64,000 nucleotides of DNA, taken from the NCBI GenBank assembly GCA_033675265.1, contig JAUJYZ010000075.1:62001-126000 (forward strand), given 5' to 3'. The notes under the pieces were generated by a model that saw only the letters and a program-made list of their open reading frames with translations, searched no databases and was not told the origin of the DNA. A program made the translations under genes and the position numbers. Source of the DNA: Actinostola sp. cb2023 (taxonomy: Eukaryota; Cnidaria; Anthozoa; Actiniaria; Actinostolidae). Shown piece by piece: positions 1 through 11,702 of the stretch. How positions within the stretch are numbered: the first letter of the stretch is position 1; the number at the start of each line of letters is the position of its first letter.

Positions 1-690
1 ATCAGTTCTGTTTCCGTGTAACAAACACTAATGTTTTAATAATCAGTTATGTTTCCGTGTAACAAACACTAATGTTTTAATAATCAGTTATGTTTCCGTG
101 TAACAGACATTAATGTTTTAATAATCAGTTCTGTTTCCGTGTAACAAACACTAATGCTTTAATAATCAGTTATGTTTCCGTGTGACAAACACTAATGTTT
201 TAATAATCAGTTATGTTTCCGTGTAACAAACACTAATGTTTTAATAATCAGTTATGTTTCCGTGTAACAAACACTAATGTTTTAATAATCAGTTCTGTTT
301 CCGTGTAACAAACACTAATGTTTTAATAATCAGTTCTGTTTCCGTGTAACAAACACTAATGTTTTAATAATCAGTTATGTTTCCGTGTAACAAACACTAA
401 TGTTTTAATAATCAGTTATGTTTCCGTGTAACAGACATTAATGTTTTAATAATCAGTTCTGTTTCCGTGTAACAAACACTAATGTTTTAATAATCAGTTA
501 TGTTTCCGTGTAACAAACACTAATGTTTTAATAATCAGTTCTGTTTCCGTGTAACAAACACTAATGTTTTAATAATCAGTTCTGTTTCCGTGTAACAAAC
601 ACTAATGTTTTAATAATCAGTTATGTTTCCGTGTAACAAACACTAATGATTTAATAATCAGTTATGTTCCGTGTAGCAGTCACTGATGTT
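1..690. repeat. 41-bp tandem array, about 16 copies
   Basis: A 41-bp unit repeats head to tail from the first base, recognisable by ATCAGTT(A/C)TGTTTCCGTG and CACTAATGTTTTAAT. Copies differ by single bases, mainly A/C in ATCAGTTMTG and CAAACACT versus CAGACATT. The last copies (about 655-715) decay into CACTGATGTTTTATTCATCA, followed by CAGTGTCTGTATCGGG. That same sequence occurs inverted at 62.57-62.7 kb, so the array probably grew from the end of a palindromic transposon. The array may extend beyond the left edge. No coding potential is seen. Confidence 0.95.
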
Positions 691-996
691 TTATTCATCA
701 GTGTCTGTATCGGGCTATACAGATCCATGCACCTGACTAAAAGGACAGCTTCCATTGGCCTAATGGCTCGGCTCATTAATTATAATAATAATTATTAATG
801 AGTTTTAGAACATGTGTTTAGATATTTCTCAGTGACCGAAATCCCTGTAAAACACTGTAGTTTATATAATAACTTAAATTAACCACAACAGAACCAACAA
901 ATTGTGTGCACATAGCTCAGGCTTTTCAAACTTTTCTCGTGTTCTCCCAACATGAGTGATTTATTTCGCCAGTTAAACCACGGAAATTTGACTTAT
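691..996. other. Transposon-end remnant, otherwise no gene
   Basis: After the array, CAGTGTCTGTATCGGG and CTATACAGATC match in reverse complement the element at 62.57 kb, followed by an AT-rich stretch with TTAATAATTATTA-type sequence. No reading frame or RNA gene is seen. Confidence 0.5.
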
Positions 997-1380
997 ATAG
1001 ACCTCTTTAGCTTGTATGTAAATTGACCATTTCAAACCATGTGACGTAAACATGATATTCTCTGGAGAATTGTTCCTTTATATTTCTGAAATTTATTCGT
1101 TCCTATTACTCTTGTTTAATGTATTCAATCTTTTTGTTATGAACGTCCCTAAAATACTGTACTTTGAATAATTACTCAGTCTTGCCGAAACTACCGATGG
1201 ACACAGTTTGTAAGTATAGTTTTCTGTCGTTACCGTAATCTTCCGCTAACTAATAATTTGTCATGCTTGTAGATTTTCTACCGCTTAACGAAAAAACCGT
1301 ATACCGAACGAAACGAAGCGCGTCATTAACATGGTTTGAAATGGGCAATTTACATACGAAGCTAAATAGGTCTATTAAAG
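997..1380. mobile_element. Palindromic element (foldback/MITE)
   Basis: The arm near 1003-1048 (CTTTAGCTTGTATGTAAATT, CATTTCAAACCATGT) returns as its reverse complement near 1329-1378 (ACATGGTTTGAAATGG, AATTTACATACGAAGC). The arms enclose about 280 bp of non-coding AT-rich DNA. This is the shape of a non-autonomous inverted-repeat transposon. No clear target-site duplication was found. Confidence 0.6.
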
Positions 1381-1639
1381 AAATAGAAGCATGCGGGAAT
1401 TGGAAGAAGACAAGATAAGTGTTAGGAGAAGTACGGGGTGTAGCCGAGTGTTCCTCACACTTGTCGAGTCTTCTTTCAATTTCACAGTACTTCTGTAATT
1501 CGATAGAGCACAGCTGTCAAGTTTTCTATTTCTTTCATAAAATACAATTATGATTTTAAGGCTCTGATTTTAAGGCAAGTTTTCAATGTTGTTCGTTACA
1601 AAAATGTTTGAATATATGCATGCGCGTGCTATGTGCTCT

Positions 1640-1900
1640 AATACACATCCTTTGGCAAATCAGCGCTCGATGGCGCGACTGGCGTTAGTAGCGCGTGCAC
1701 TTCACTCGCTAAAATTTTATTCAAAAGCAGAACCGAATCTACAAATTTCTTGCCATTTTTTCACCATTCTTGTTCGTTTTTGATCAAAATCCATAGTTTC
1801 TATATAATAAAGCACATTGAACAGCTTCAACCATGCTCCGTTGAATATTAAAGCAGGAAGTGACAAGAGCATGAAAGAAGTGAAGGGAGAAAAACACGTG
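1640..1900. repeat. Dispersed repeat, inverted copy at 18.48-18.85 kb
   Basis: Segments such as TCAAAATCCATAGTTTCTAT, ACTTCACTCGCTAAAAT and GGAAGTGACAAGAGCATGAA recur in reverse orientation, diverged, at about 18480-18850. The two copies define an unnamed interspersed repeat. Small open frames here (for example 1586-1783) are not conserved between the copies and are not called as genes. Confidence 0.6.
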
Positions 1901-1903
1901 CTG

Positions 1904-2345
1904 TTAAAGTGTATATGACACGAAGTTTTTTATTTTGAAAATCGATTATATATGAAGTGAATAGTGGGATGGTACAGTATTTTGTGATTTGAGCTTCGCA
2001 TTTGCGAGTTATAAAGGTTTGAAATCGTGATATTGTAATTTGGTGACGTCAGATTGTTTTTAATTTATTATACAAAAGCGTCCTTGTGCAAATTATTGAC
2101 ATTTTTAATCTGGCAAAAAGTTTTCTACAACTTATATAAATGATGTTAAACTTTTTTTTCTATTTCAGAAAAGAATGCTACTTGAAATAATAGAAATAAG
2201 TTATGGAAAAAAACAATCTGACGTCACCGAATTAGCATAACTCGCAAATGCGAAGCTCAAATCACAAAATACTGAACCATCCCACTATTCAGTTCATATG
2301 TAATCGATTTTCAAAATAAAAAATTTCGTGTCATATACACTTTAA
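1904..2345. mobile_element. TTAA-flanked MITE, copy 1 (434 bp)
   Basis: The element (1908-2341) begins AGTGTATATGACACGAA and ends with the inverse TTCGTGTCATATACACT. It is flanked on both sides by TTAA (1904-1907 and 2342-2345), the target duplication of piggyBac and Kolobok transposons. Subterminal arms are also inverted (GATTTGAGCTTCGCATTTGC against GCAAATGCGAAGCTCAAATC). It has no coding capacity. A near-identical copy lies at 26586-27020 inside an ERCC1 intron, so the family moved recently relative to other repeats here. Confidence 0.9.
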
Positions 2346-2488
2346 GTCGTTTTCGACGGTACCGTAACTTTCCCATTATTTAAAAAAAGAGTTTGATTGG
2401 ATGAGATGCACGCTATTTGATTGGTTTAGAGAAGAATCCATTTGAGTGTCACGGTACCGTAGGTTTCCCATTCATACGAAAACGACCT
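2346..2488. mobile_element. Small inverted-repeat element
   Basis: Inverted ends GTCGTTTTCG and CGAAAACGAC, plus GGTACCGTA with TTTCCCAT near each end, bracket about 140 bp with no coding potential. It abuts the TTAA element on its left. Confidence 0.45.
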
Positions 2489-3180
2489 AATTATTAGCCT
2501 CAAGTAATTAGTATTATTATGATGAAATGATATTTTCGTACCTGAAAATGAAACGGGTTCAACGCGAGGGTCCAATTCCTGCAATAAATCCCAACAAAAT
2601 GAACTGAATGTTAAAACGTTATTAATTTTATATAGTTTTGGCGATGGCCATTCAATGGGAGACTCCCTGAGGAGAGATAAAATGATGATGTTTTAGTCAT
2701 AAGTTGGTAGAAAAGTAGTACTTCCGACAGACTAATAGATATGTACATGCGGACTATTAACCCAACCTCGGCCATTCCCTTCCAATCTAGGTATTTGGGA
2801 CAATTCCGAATTCTAAAAGGGATGTTTTATTTTTGGGGACTCATTTTAATTAATAAAGAGACTTGGATATTTAGAAGGGTTGCTTCTCAAAACATCTGAG
2901 AATTTGAACTCCGTTTCATCTTCCAATCCCTTTCTCTAGCTATCCGTTTTCTCCCTCTCTTCCCTTGCATCCCAATACTCCTCCCACTTTAAACCCCTGT
3001 CCCCCTATTATCATTAATTAGGCTGTTTCTCGGTGTTGCAGATCATCAGATGACGTCATGATTATTAATTCTTGCACATATTCTGCTGCATTTCTAGGTA
3101 TATATCGGATTTATATATAATTTACCGTGGGTACGGGGATCATTTGCAGTGGAGAAATGGACAAATTTTGACGGTACTAT
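2489..3180. other. No gene recognised
   Basis: AT-rich unique sequence with no convincing exon, RNA gene or repeat apart from a pyrimidine-rich stretch near 2930-3000. Confidence 0.5.
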
Positions 3181-3182
3181 GC

Positions 3183-4507
3183 CTACAGGTAGCCCAAGCT
3201 CAGTATCAGTGGCGTAAATACAGTAAATGTATAGGCTTTCTTGTTCTGGTGTACTTGAATAAATAAATAAAAAATCGTTTGCCTTTATTCGACTCGTACT
3301 TGTTCCTTGTGTTGTCCTTTACCTCTGTAGGAATTTCTAGGTCATTCCGCTTGAAATTGAGAGAGTTACGGCGGTTTAAAAAAAATGTCCCTACCAGTAA
3401 GAAAATATAGAAGGTAGGTCACTCATGGCCGCCAGCGAACTCACATGGTCCCACTCAAATGCTCGTAAATCTCTCGAAACTAGACATAACGCCAAATTTC
3501 TTTCGGTAAACTGTAGTCCAATACAAGTCCGATAAATCACACTACCATTCCTTTCTCTTACTCATCGCTATCTGCATCCATGAGGAAGGTTTTTGTGACT
3601 TTCATCGGCAACATGAACCTCTGTACCTTCAAGTCTGACACGGATTTTGAACGGCCGTACAAAAATGCACACACCGGAGAGGACAGAGGTACATTTGACA
3701 CTTGAATAAAATTTCCGTACCCTCCCGTGAGGATTGCAACCATATCTTGTCAGAGAACAAAATATTTTCTTCGAATTCGTGTTGATTTTCAATACCCCAT
3801 TTGGAATTTGCTCCAAAGGCCTTTTCCTTGAAATCAGAAGCATTAATTTGACAGAAGAAATACTGTAATCTATGATAGAACGAAATTTTATTCAAGTGTC
3901 AACTTCAGATTAGATTATTATATACTGCACGTTCGTATTTTGAACGAGCTTCACGCTCCTGGACGACACGTGTTGAAATAAACTATTGTATTGTATTGTA
4001 CCTCTGTCCCTCCCCGGTGTGTGCATTTTTGTACGGCCGTTCAAAAATCTGTGTCAGACTTGAAGGTACAGAGGTTCATGTTGCCGATGAAAGCCACAAA
4101 AACCTTCCTCTTGGATGCAGATAGCGATGAGTAAGAGAAGGGAATGGCAGTGTGATTTATCGGACTTGCATTGGACTACAGTTTACCGAAAAAAATTTGG
4201 CGTTATGTCTAGTTTCGAGAGATTTACGAGCATTTGAGTGGGACCATGTGAGTTCGCTGGCGGCCATGAGTGACCTACCTTCTATATTTTCTTACTGGTA
4301 GGGACATTTTTTTTAAACCGCCGTAACTCTCTCAATTTCAAGTGGAATGGCCTAGAAATTCCTACAGAGGTAAAGGACAACACAAGGAACAAGTACGAGT
4401 CGAATAAAGGCAAACGATTTATTATTTATTTATTCAAGTACACCAGAACAAGAAAGCCTATACATTTACTGTATTTATGCCACTGATACTGAGCTTGGGC
4501 TACCTGT
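3183..4507. mobile_element. Long foldback element with about 0.5-kb arms
   Basis: The left arm (about 3183-3690) and right arm (about 4000-4507) are near-perfect reverse complements around a 0.3-kb spacer. The outer ends are ACAGGTAGCCCAAGCTCAG and its inverse. This shared end places it in the same family as 19419-19962, 20384-20621 and the ends near 24708, 35262 and 53030. The three overlapping minus-strand frames at 3558-3895 lie across arm and spacer and are not genes. Confidence 0.85.
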
Positions 4508-4662
4508 GCACTGACACGCTGACAAACTGACACATTCTGTCAGTAAACTGTCAGCACCGACAAACTGACAAGATTTTCAAGCTACGATATCCGGCCTTGC
4601 ACTGACACGCTGACACGCTGACAAACTAACAGATTCTGTCGGTAAACTGTCAGCACCGAAAA
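4508..4662. repeat. Two-copy tandem duplication
   Basis: A block beginning CACTGACACGCTGACAAACT and ending CTGTCAGCACCGA occurs twice in direct orientation directly beside the foldback element. It is dense in short CTGACA/TGTCAG inverted motifs. Confidence 0.75.
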
Positions 4663-5063
4663 TTCCTAATGTTTAGTGTTTTAGTGCATTTTATTCCACC
4701 AACAATTAGATTACTACTGGCCAGCAGTTTTCTGTCAGTGTATGTACTGAAATTCTTGAAATTACTATATGAGCTGTAAGAGTACTAAAGCTAGCATACC
4801 ATGTACCGATCACTCTGTAGGTGTTCAGGAGGATGCTTAAATATCTAGCCCTGGTCTTTGACTCTGGTAAAGTTCAGATTTCAAATTTCAAAACAGCAAA
4901 GCATCTTGGGAATGTCACGTGACCACTCTAAATCTCACCAAAGCCTTCGAAACTGCACGAACCACATAGCATAACTTTGGTTTGACAGTTAACCATTATT
5001 ACTCGAGTTATAAAATGGGCTTTCTTGTATATTTTTTTTCTTCTTATTCTTGGTAGTACACAG
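4663..5063. other. No gene recognised
   Basis: Unique AT-rich sequence; no supported feature on either strand. Confidence 0.45.
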
Positions 5064-5194
5064 AATGCGGAGTATGTCATCGTATCGGTCAGGAATGTCT
5101 GTTTCAGGGTTTCGATTGGCTGAAAACGGGGGCGATGATATCCAAACGCCTAATGAAGTAATTCTTTGCTCAAACGGGTCAAATAGTTTCCGAC
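5064..5194. repeat. Dispersed repeat, inverted copy at 38366-38492
   Basis: GTCAGGAATGTCTGTTTCAG, GGTTTCGATTGGCTGAAAAC and CTCAAACGGGTCAAATAGTT return in reverse complement at 38.37-38.49 kb. The neighbouring foldback (5988-6322) also has a partial copy there (37858-37900), so both belong to one larger transposon family. Open frames at 5050-5580 show no domain. Confidence 0.65.
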
Positions 5195-5987
5195 TAAAGT
5201 TTATTTTATTCCACGTTTCAAAAATTCAGTCCGACAATAAAATGTTTTTTTCAACACATTCAGATTCTGAGAGCCGTCACGCCGTGGTTTCAAAAACCCG
5301 TTTAAAAGGTATCCGACTAGTAAAATGAAACACATTTCTGAGAAGTATAATGATTGAAGTTTATTTTATTCCACGTTTGAAATATTCAGAAGGAAAAGGA
5401 ATCGTAAAAATCATACTTCAAAACTTCATCAAAGCAAATAGGCCGTCATTAACGCCACGGACTAAGCAAGTTCAATGTACGAAATTAGGGGTTAACTCCG
5501 AGTCGAACGTAACACTTTTATGTATCCAACTTGAAGGAAAGAAACGCTCCTCTCACATATGTCACACACGCTGTGATTAAAGATTAAAGCCCATACTAGT
5601 TACTCGCTAGTTTAAATTCTCTCTTTTTCTTCGCGATAAATACGCTAAAGTTACACCATACCAGAAGTACATAATAGACACAGGAGATACATACAGTACA
5701 ACAGAGGAACCTAGCTACACGAATATATCATCGGAGAAATAGGCCAGTGTTTTTCACGCGGACAAACATGATAAAATATAGGTTTCTCCGTGTTCTTTTC
5801 AGTACGATTACAGTTGCATGATCCTTGGCGTCTGAGTCATACATCTATTACGCGACCTAATTTTAGAACCGCCACGCAGCGCTATTTAAAGCAGAATTTT
5901 TACGCTCAAAACAGGTCACTGAACGGCAAAAATACATTCGAAATCAAAACGTCCTTAGATTTTAGGGATCTATTAGTTTTCCAGAAG

Positions 5988-6322
5988 AAGACGCTCAATG
6001 AGCGTAGTCGGGCATTATGACAATGACAGTTGCGTGACGAGGGAGACTATTTGTGTCGGTGAGCATCGATAAAGATCTCCGACTCGTTGAGGTATGTCGG
6101 TAGTACGTCTTTAAACGTACTTGAGGTCACTTGAGGTTGCATATCTGGTTGCATATTCATGGTCGCCAAACGGGTCGAGATTTCTATCTATGCTCACCGA
6201 CACATATATACATAGTCTCCCTCGTCACGCAACTGTCAGTCATTGTCAGGTCCCTCCTCACGCAACTGACATTGTCCTTGTCATAATGCCCGAGTGTACG
6301 CTCATTGAGCGTCTTGTTACTG
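5988..6322. mobile_element. Palindromic MITE with GACGCTCAATGAGCGT ends
   Basis: Both ends carry AAGACGCTCAATGAGCGTA or its inverse, next to CGGGCATTATGACAATGAC and its inverse. Further inside, AGGGAGACTA and its inverse TAGTCTCCCT pair. Each terminal motif is itself self-complementary (GACGCTCA/TGAGCGTC). The spacer has no coding potential. A partial copy lies at 37858-37900. Confidence 0.75.
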
Positions 6323-6699
6323 ATAAAAATATGTTTTATATATTAGCCTCGTTTTCATGCTGATCTAGATTTCTGCAAATTTCCATTGAGCGCTATACCC
6401 CCCTGATTATGCTATACCCCCCCTGATTATAAAAAAAATGTGGCATCCCTTCTGAAATTGTTCCCACAATAATGTGTATGGAAATTTTGGTACTTTTAAA
6501 CAACTTGTAACGATCATTACCGTAAGAAAGCGGACTGATTCGCCTGCTAGGAAGATCCTAGCGCTAGGGTTATCTCTCCCTCATGTAAACATGCCCTAAG
6601 AGTGAACCCAGTCTAACAAACTTTACCTTAGTATGTGTGATTCCATGCTGTTGCTGGTAGTATGAATTCCTAAAAAAAATATTAGAACATTAACAATTA

Positions 6700-6833
6700 A
6701 AGCACTAACATTACATGCACATCAAATGTAAAAAGCACTAACATTACATGCACATCAAATGTACAAAGCACTAACATTACATGCACATCAAATGTACAAA
6801 GCACTAACATTACATGCACATCAAATGTACAAA
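6700..6833. repeat. 33-bp tandem repeat, four copies
   Basis: GCACTAACATTACATGCACA followed by TCAAATGTA repeats four times at 33-bp spacing with almost no variation. Confidence 0.9.
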
Positions 6834-6944
6834 ACACTACTTTAGTAGCCACACTGTGTGGAACTCCAATTCATCGTTTTTGTGGCATCCTTGTGAAGCA
6901 GTTCATCATGGCTCATTGGAGTGTTTGTTAGGAAATTATATTTT

Positions 6945-7443
6945 TGGTACCTTATTATCACTTATTTTCGCGCGTCCTTAATTTCGCGAAAATGTCAGAG
7001 GCATATTTCGCGAGGCGATTTTGCAGAAAAAACGTGTATAAGGGAACTTAATTTCGCGTTTTTTTTATCATGATCTGGCGCAGTATACCAACAGATTGTT
7101 TTGAATCAGGTAAATGACTTAACAATTCACATCTTGGCATATTTTTGCCACGTTATTCTATGTACAAGAATGTAACAAAACAATTTTAAAAGATACATGT
7201 AGATATATACGTGCTCATTTTAGGAGCACGACGCTTGTTATTTTGTTTGAAGCAATACGTTCGTTTTTATCACAATGTTCGTTCGTGGACCGTTGCTGAT
7301 AAAAGACCTCGCCGCGTGATATTAAATTTCGCGTCGTTAATTTTCGCGGTAATTATTATTCGCGAGTCTTTAATTTGGCGATTTTTTTTTCAAAAGCGAA
7401 AATCGTGAAATTTAAGACGCGCGAAAATAAGTGATAATAAGGC
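6945..7443. mobile_element. Palindromic element rich in CGCGAAA
   Basis: TTATTATCACTTATTTTCGC at the left returns as GCGAAAATAAGTGATAATAA at the right, with CGCGTCCTTAATTTCGCG-type sequence repeated inside both arms. No protein is supported; the short frame at 7211-7408 crosses the palindrome. Confidence 0.75.
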
Positions 7444-7832
7444 ACAGTAAAAACCCGCATATAAGAAACTGCAGATTAAGAACCTCTAGGCTGAGATTTA
7501 GCCAATTTTAAAGAATATATAAGAACCAGTTCAGCCTGACAAATGAAGCAGGTTCTTATGTGAAAAATGACTAAAGCTCAGAACACACAGGTACAGTCGG
7601 TGCTGAGCTGAATATGCAGAAATATTATATTTACTATACAGTTGGGTTGTTAATGTTTAGTGTGAATATTATATACCTTTCAGGGTCAATAGTTCACTAA
7701 TTAAAACACCATACTAGGAACAATTATTGTTGATTATTTTTTTGTCCTGTAAATAAGAACCTGTAAAGAAGCTATTCAGCCTGACTTGGAAAAATAGGGG
7801 TTCTTTTATGCGGGTTTTTACTGTATTCGACA
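7444..7832. mobile_element. MITE with ACAGTAAAAACCCGCAT ends
   Basis: The ends are ACAGTAAAAACCCGCATATA and the inverse ending TATGCGGGTTTTTACTGT, abutting the previous palindrome. The body alternates AAGAACC and GGTTCTT. The final TA could be a Tc1/mariner-type target site, but the left flank does not prove it. Confidence 0.75.
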
Positions 7833-9300
7833 TGTCTTAAGACGAGGAGGGTCTAATATATCACTAGGGACTTTGATCATTTATGCCATACATGCAATGA
7901 CTCTGGTCATATTATACTTACACCCCTTTATAGACAGCTGGTTCTTCTACAATTTTGACTTGCACATTTTTGGCCTCTAAAAATTCTAACATTAGTATAT
8001 GAGGTGATCAATAATTGAGATAGTTCGGGACCATTCGATGTCATCAATGAAATTTACCACTAAAAAAATCAATGGTCAAAACATACAATAAAACAGGGGA
8101 AGACCGACTTTGCTTCTGACTTAAGGGGGATATTCACGGGAGTGTCTTGTCACTGTCTAAGGCAAAAACGTAAATGTATGCTTGGCTAAAGAATAGGGCA
8201 TGCTCACTGCATTTAGGGTGGTCACAAGAGTAGTAAAGGAGGGACGAAATTAGCCGGAAAAAAGGGCTGCCAGCCCAAAATTGGGCTGCAAATTTGGGCG
8301 GCTAATGGGCGTGGCTAAAAAAAGGCTGCTCTTTTGTATATTTTGGGCTGTGCGTAATTAAAATAGTGCTGTATTAATTAAAAAGGAGTGGCAGGTTTGT
8401 TATTGTTTTGATAAACCCTCTATTGTGTTGCTCTGGCGTCAATTGTTCATTTTACCACAATATATGAATTTCTCGCATTTTGATTGATCGAGAGCCGTGG
8501 TAAATTTTAATTTTGGCAAACGCGCGCGAAAAACATGTTTTCAGCTACATATTTAACAGTGACTAAGAGTACATACCGAACTGACTATCGTAAACCACAA
8601 CCATAGTTACTGTATTGTTTGTAGCAAGCCAAATGTTTCATCAGTTACAGCTACATTCTCCACAGTTTGTTCTTTCATTCAAGTAAAAACTGCTAGATCT
8701 ATCGTATCGATGCTTATAGATTCACGGCGATAAAAGTGCATTTGTTGACTTTTGACACTCTGATAATAAATCCATCACTTGAGAAAGTCCACACACCATC
8801 AAACATTCCGCTGAAGTACTGTTATCTAAGGATATTTCATATTTTTCAAGACATGTTCACCACGACCTCGTGCTTTTCTCCATTGACTACATTTTCCAGA
8901 TTTTAGTCTTTAGAGTATTTTTCGGTATTTTTTGTTGACTGTCAAAAGGCATCTTTCAGATTTCACACATATTTCAAATGACCAGGCACAAGGTGAAGCT
9001 TTCCCCACTGATAAATAATTCTCTGAGAGTTTCTTTCAGACTTAAAAACTTTGCTTTTGAACTGATTTGGCTGGTGATCCCCAAATTTGAAAACTGATTT
9101 CACAAGCTTGCAAGTAGCATTCAAATGGTTTGCTTGTCAAAATCCGACCAATCAAAACGGCAAGATGTTTGTTTACAAATTCCATCAACCAATGAAAAAG
9201 CGAGAAAATTATATACCATGATCGCGCGATCTGCGATGTTTTTGAGCAAGAGTTCGTTCGTTCAAAGAGGGTCATTATTTTGCGCGATTTATTCTCTTTA
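7833..9300. other. No gene recognised
   Basis: Mostly unique AT-rich sequence. At 8255-8350 a GGGCTG/CAGCCC motif recurs about six times in both orientations, perhaps the core of an old palindrome. Frames at 9042-9415 overlap on both strands and show no domain. Confidence 0.45.
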
Positions 9301-9301
9301 T

Positions 9302-9880
9302 GTGGTAAAAAACAAATTTACGATGGCTAGCCGTGGTATGTCCTCTTATTTACCACGATATTACGTCATCACATGGTCAAAATTTGCTATGGGCTCACGA
9401 GGCGTATCATTTTGACCATGTGATGACGTAATATCGTGGTAAATAAGAGGATTTATTATATTTTTTGTCAAAGAACGCACGAAATATGCACAAGAACGCG
9501 CGAAATATGGGACCATATTTTGGGTAGTTACTTCAAACTGGCTTTCCAATCATTCATGCAGAATCGTGTGATGAAAATTAACCAATCAGCGTGCGAGAAA
9601 TTGACAGTTTTGGCTAGCGCGCGCTCGTACAGAAATTTCACTGTAATTTGTTGTTTTTCTTTCACCAAAATAGCTAGTTTCTTTGACAAAAAATATAATA
9701 AACAACTTATTAGTCGGTTAAGCATCTAATACGGCTGTGAATTTTTACTCGTCATGTATTTTGGCTCGCCTAAAGGCTCGCCAAAATACCAAATGACTCG
9801 TAAAAATACACAGCCGTATTAGATGCTTAACCGACTAATAACCTCTATATACCACGGTTAGCCATCGTAAATTTGTTAAC
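9302..9880. mobile_element. Nested palindromes
   Basis: Three inverted repeats are stacked. The outer ends are ACAAATTTACGATGGCTAGC and TTAGCCATCGTAAATTTGTT. An inner pair at about 9348-9445 has TACCACGATATTACGTCATC facing its inverse. Another at about 9711-9842 has TTAGTCGGTTAAGCATCTAA facing its inverse around TTTTGGCTCGCCTAAAGG. The outer element was probably entered by the inner ones. The small open frames on both strands are by-products of the symmetry. Confidence 0.75.
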
Positions 9881-10117
9881 TCAAACACATAAAAAAGTCC
9901 ATCACCAACCTAGAATGTATTCCAAACTCTTGTGTAAAAAAAAACAGTTACCAAAGTCTTGTTCATGTAAATTATTTTATTACTACCTGAAGATGGTGCA
10001 AGTATATGTCACCGAAACGTTGTATGCTTATATCCTTAGTTTTCATTATAAAATCGTTATCACAATCTTTGCTAGTTATATTATCAAAGTCTAGCAAAGA
10101 AAATTCAAGAACACAAA

Positions 10118-10318
10118 ATGGAGTCCGAATTATTCCCTATTGGCAATCGTGGCTATTTTGCAGTGGTCTCTGAAGACAAAAACTATCTCAAGATTCATGT
10201 GCGAAAATGGAAAGCCAACCAAGTGAACCATGATGAATGGAATACTTTGCTGGAAAACGTTGAAGATCTCAACAATGTCTTAGAACAAATGCAAGAGGCA
10301 CTATCTCAAGCAATGTAA
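10118..10318 (+). CDS. PC4-like single-stranded-DNA-binding small protein (putative)
   Basis: A 66-residue frame with a plausible ATG in an AAAATGG context. Residues about 5-31 (FPIGNRGYFAVVSEDKNYLK, then IHVRKW) resemble the beta-rich core of the PC4/p15 transcriptional coactivator C-terminal domain. The rest forms an acidic, leucine-rich helix starting DEWNTLLENVEDL. PC4 domains dimerise on single-stranded DNA. A polyadenylation signal AATAAA lies at 10379-10384. The frame converges on the degenerate minus-strand frame at 10.6-10.99 kb, which has its own AATAAA on the minus strand (TTTATT at 10419-10424). The pair may be the remains of one mobile element. The PC4 assignment is by eye and moderate; it could also be a chance frame. 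Confidence 0.45.
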   Translation: MESELFPIGNRGYFAVVSEDKNYLKIHVRKWKANQVNHDEWNTLLENVEDLNNVLEQMQEALSQAM

Positions 10319-10599
10319 AAACATGCGATTAGATATATTTATTTGAATATTTCTCATGCTATGAGGTCGGATTTGACAAATAAAAAACATTGACAAAATA
10401 TTGGCTTTCAACAATAACTTTATTTCACCATTGCCAAGTAAGAATTACATGAGTTGTTCAAGTTTCATTTCAATTTATTCAATAACAGTTATATTATAAA
10501 TCGTACACAGGATAATTTTTCGCATTGTGTTCTGGAATAGGTTGTTTGTGAAATAGTTTATTCGGCAGCAAGAACTGTCGTTGATGTATGGCTGCCTCA

Positions 10600-10990
10600 G
10601 TTGCTTCTTCCTATCCAAAGCCTTCTGTGTCCATAACATTTTGTTTTGTTTCCATTACTTTTCGATATTCAGCATTTTTCTTTAATCCATGCATCGATCC
10701 ATTTGAGATATCAACTAAATCAGCCCATAGCTCTTTTCTGTATGTCGATGATACCAAGTCGTTCAGTACTAGCTTTGATTTTAGCAGTTTTTGCATTTTC
10801 GCCAGCTTGTTCATAATTATCAACTAAATGTTGCCATTTATTCCCATGGCGTTCCATTGCTTCTATCTGAATCCGTTGCCACACACTTTCTTCAACTCCA
10901 TCTTAACTGTCGTTTGAAGACTCCGATGTTGTTGTATCCTGAGAATGACTTCCAACTGAACCATCACTTTCCTGAGTACTATCTAATTGG
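10600..10990 (-). pseudogene. Degenerate reading frame of unknown function
   Basis: Read on the minus strand, an acidic, serine-rich start (STQESDGSVGSHSQDTTTSE) runs into a helical segment (EESVWQRIQIEAMERHGNKW) and then, in another frame, VLNDLVSSTYRKELWADLVD with a lysine-rich end. The pieces read naturally in order but are broken by a stop after SSNDS and by a frame change near 10770-10800. No family is recognised. An acidic tail plus helices would suit a structural or gag-like transposon protein, but this is only an inference. It is convergent with the PC4-like frame. Confidence 0.4.
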
Positions 10991-11702
10991 ATTCTTCATC
11001 CTGGTAATGAGCGGACATATGCACGGTGGCCTTGTCAGCTCTCTCCCTTTCTCCTCTTGACTGTCAAATCAAAAGAACTAGTTTGATTGTGGCTCCTTAT
11101 ATATACATTTAACCAGGCTTGGTCACCAAGCAAAGGAACATCATTCACCATGTTCTATGTGATGCACTTGGTCTAAATGATTTGCCATCCTAACAAGATC
11201 GGTGCTGGTGTAACCAAACACTGGACAATTTTTACGGGTGCTAGCCATTTCTCACTCAAGGATGCGCTCCATACAGTGACTTGAACCAAATGACCTTCTA
11301 GCGGATTATGGCGACAAATATAAGGCCCGAAGTGGTCCTGGATATGGCCCGAAATGGTCCGACGAAGGCCCGATGAAGGCCCGATGGCAGTACACCCCTC
11401 TTTACACAAGTGTTTCTTTGTTTTTTTTTGTTTTTGGAGGCGAACTTTTGCTTTGCCTAGCCCTCACAAAGTTATGTGAAGGGAGTAACTATTACTTAGC
11501 ATGGCAAAATCGTCACTTGAGATATTATTACTGACTTGTTGTTGACATTCTTGTATAGAAGCGTTGGTCTTGCTAAGTTTATTATGGTAACTGCTGATAA
11601 TCAAACGTAGATAAGCCCAAATAGCCCGTCGAGCAATAATCTTGGCCTTCCGATGATCAATAGGTTTAACTAAAGCGAACTTGCAGTTTAAGTCAGGCAG
11701 TT

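Noticed and set aside
3558..3895. Overlapping minus-strand frames of 61-91 codons
   Set aside because: They span the arm and spacer of a foldback element; a diverged mirror occurs in the other arm.
9042..9729. Cluster of 60-100-codon frames on both strands
   Set aside because: They lie in nested palindromes, where a frame on one strand is mirrored on the other; no domain or codon signal.
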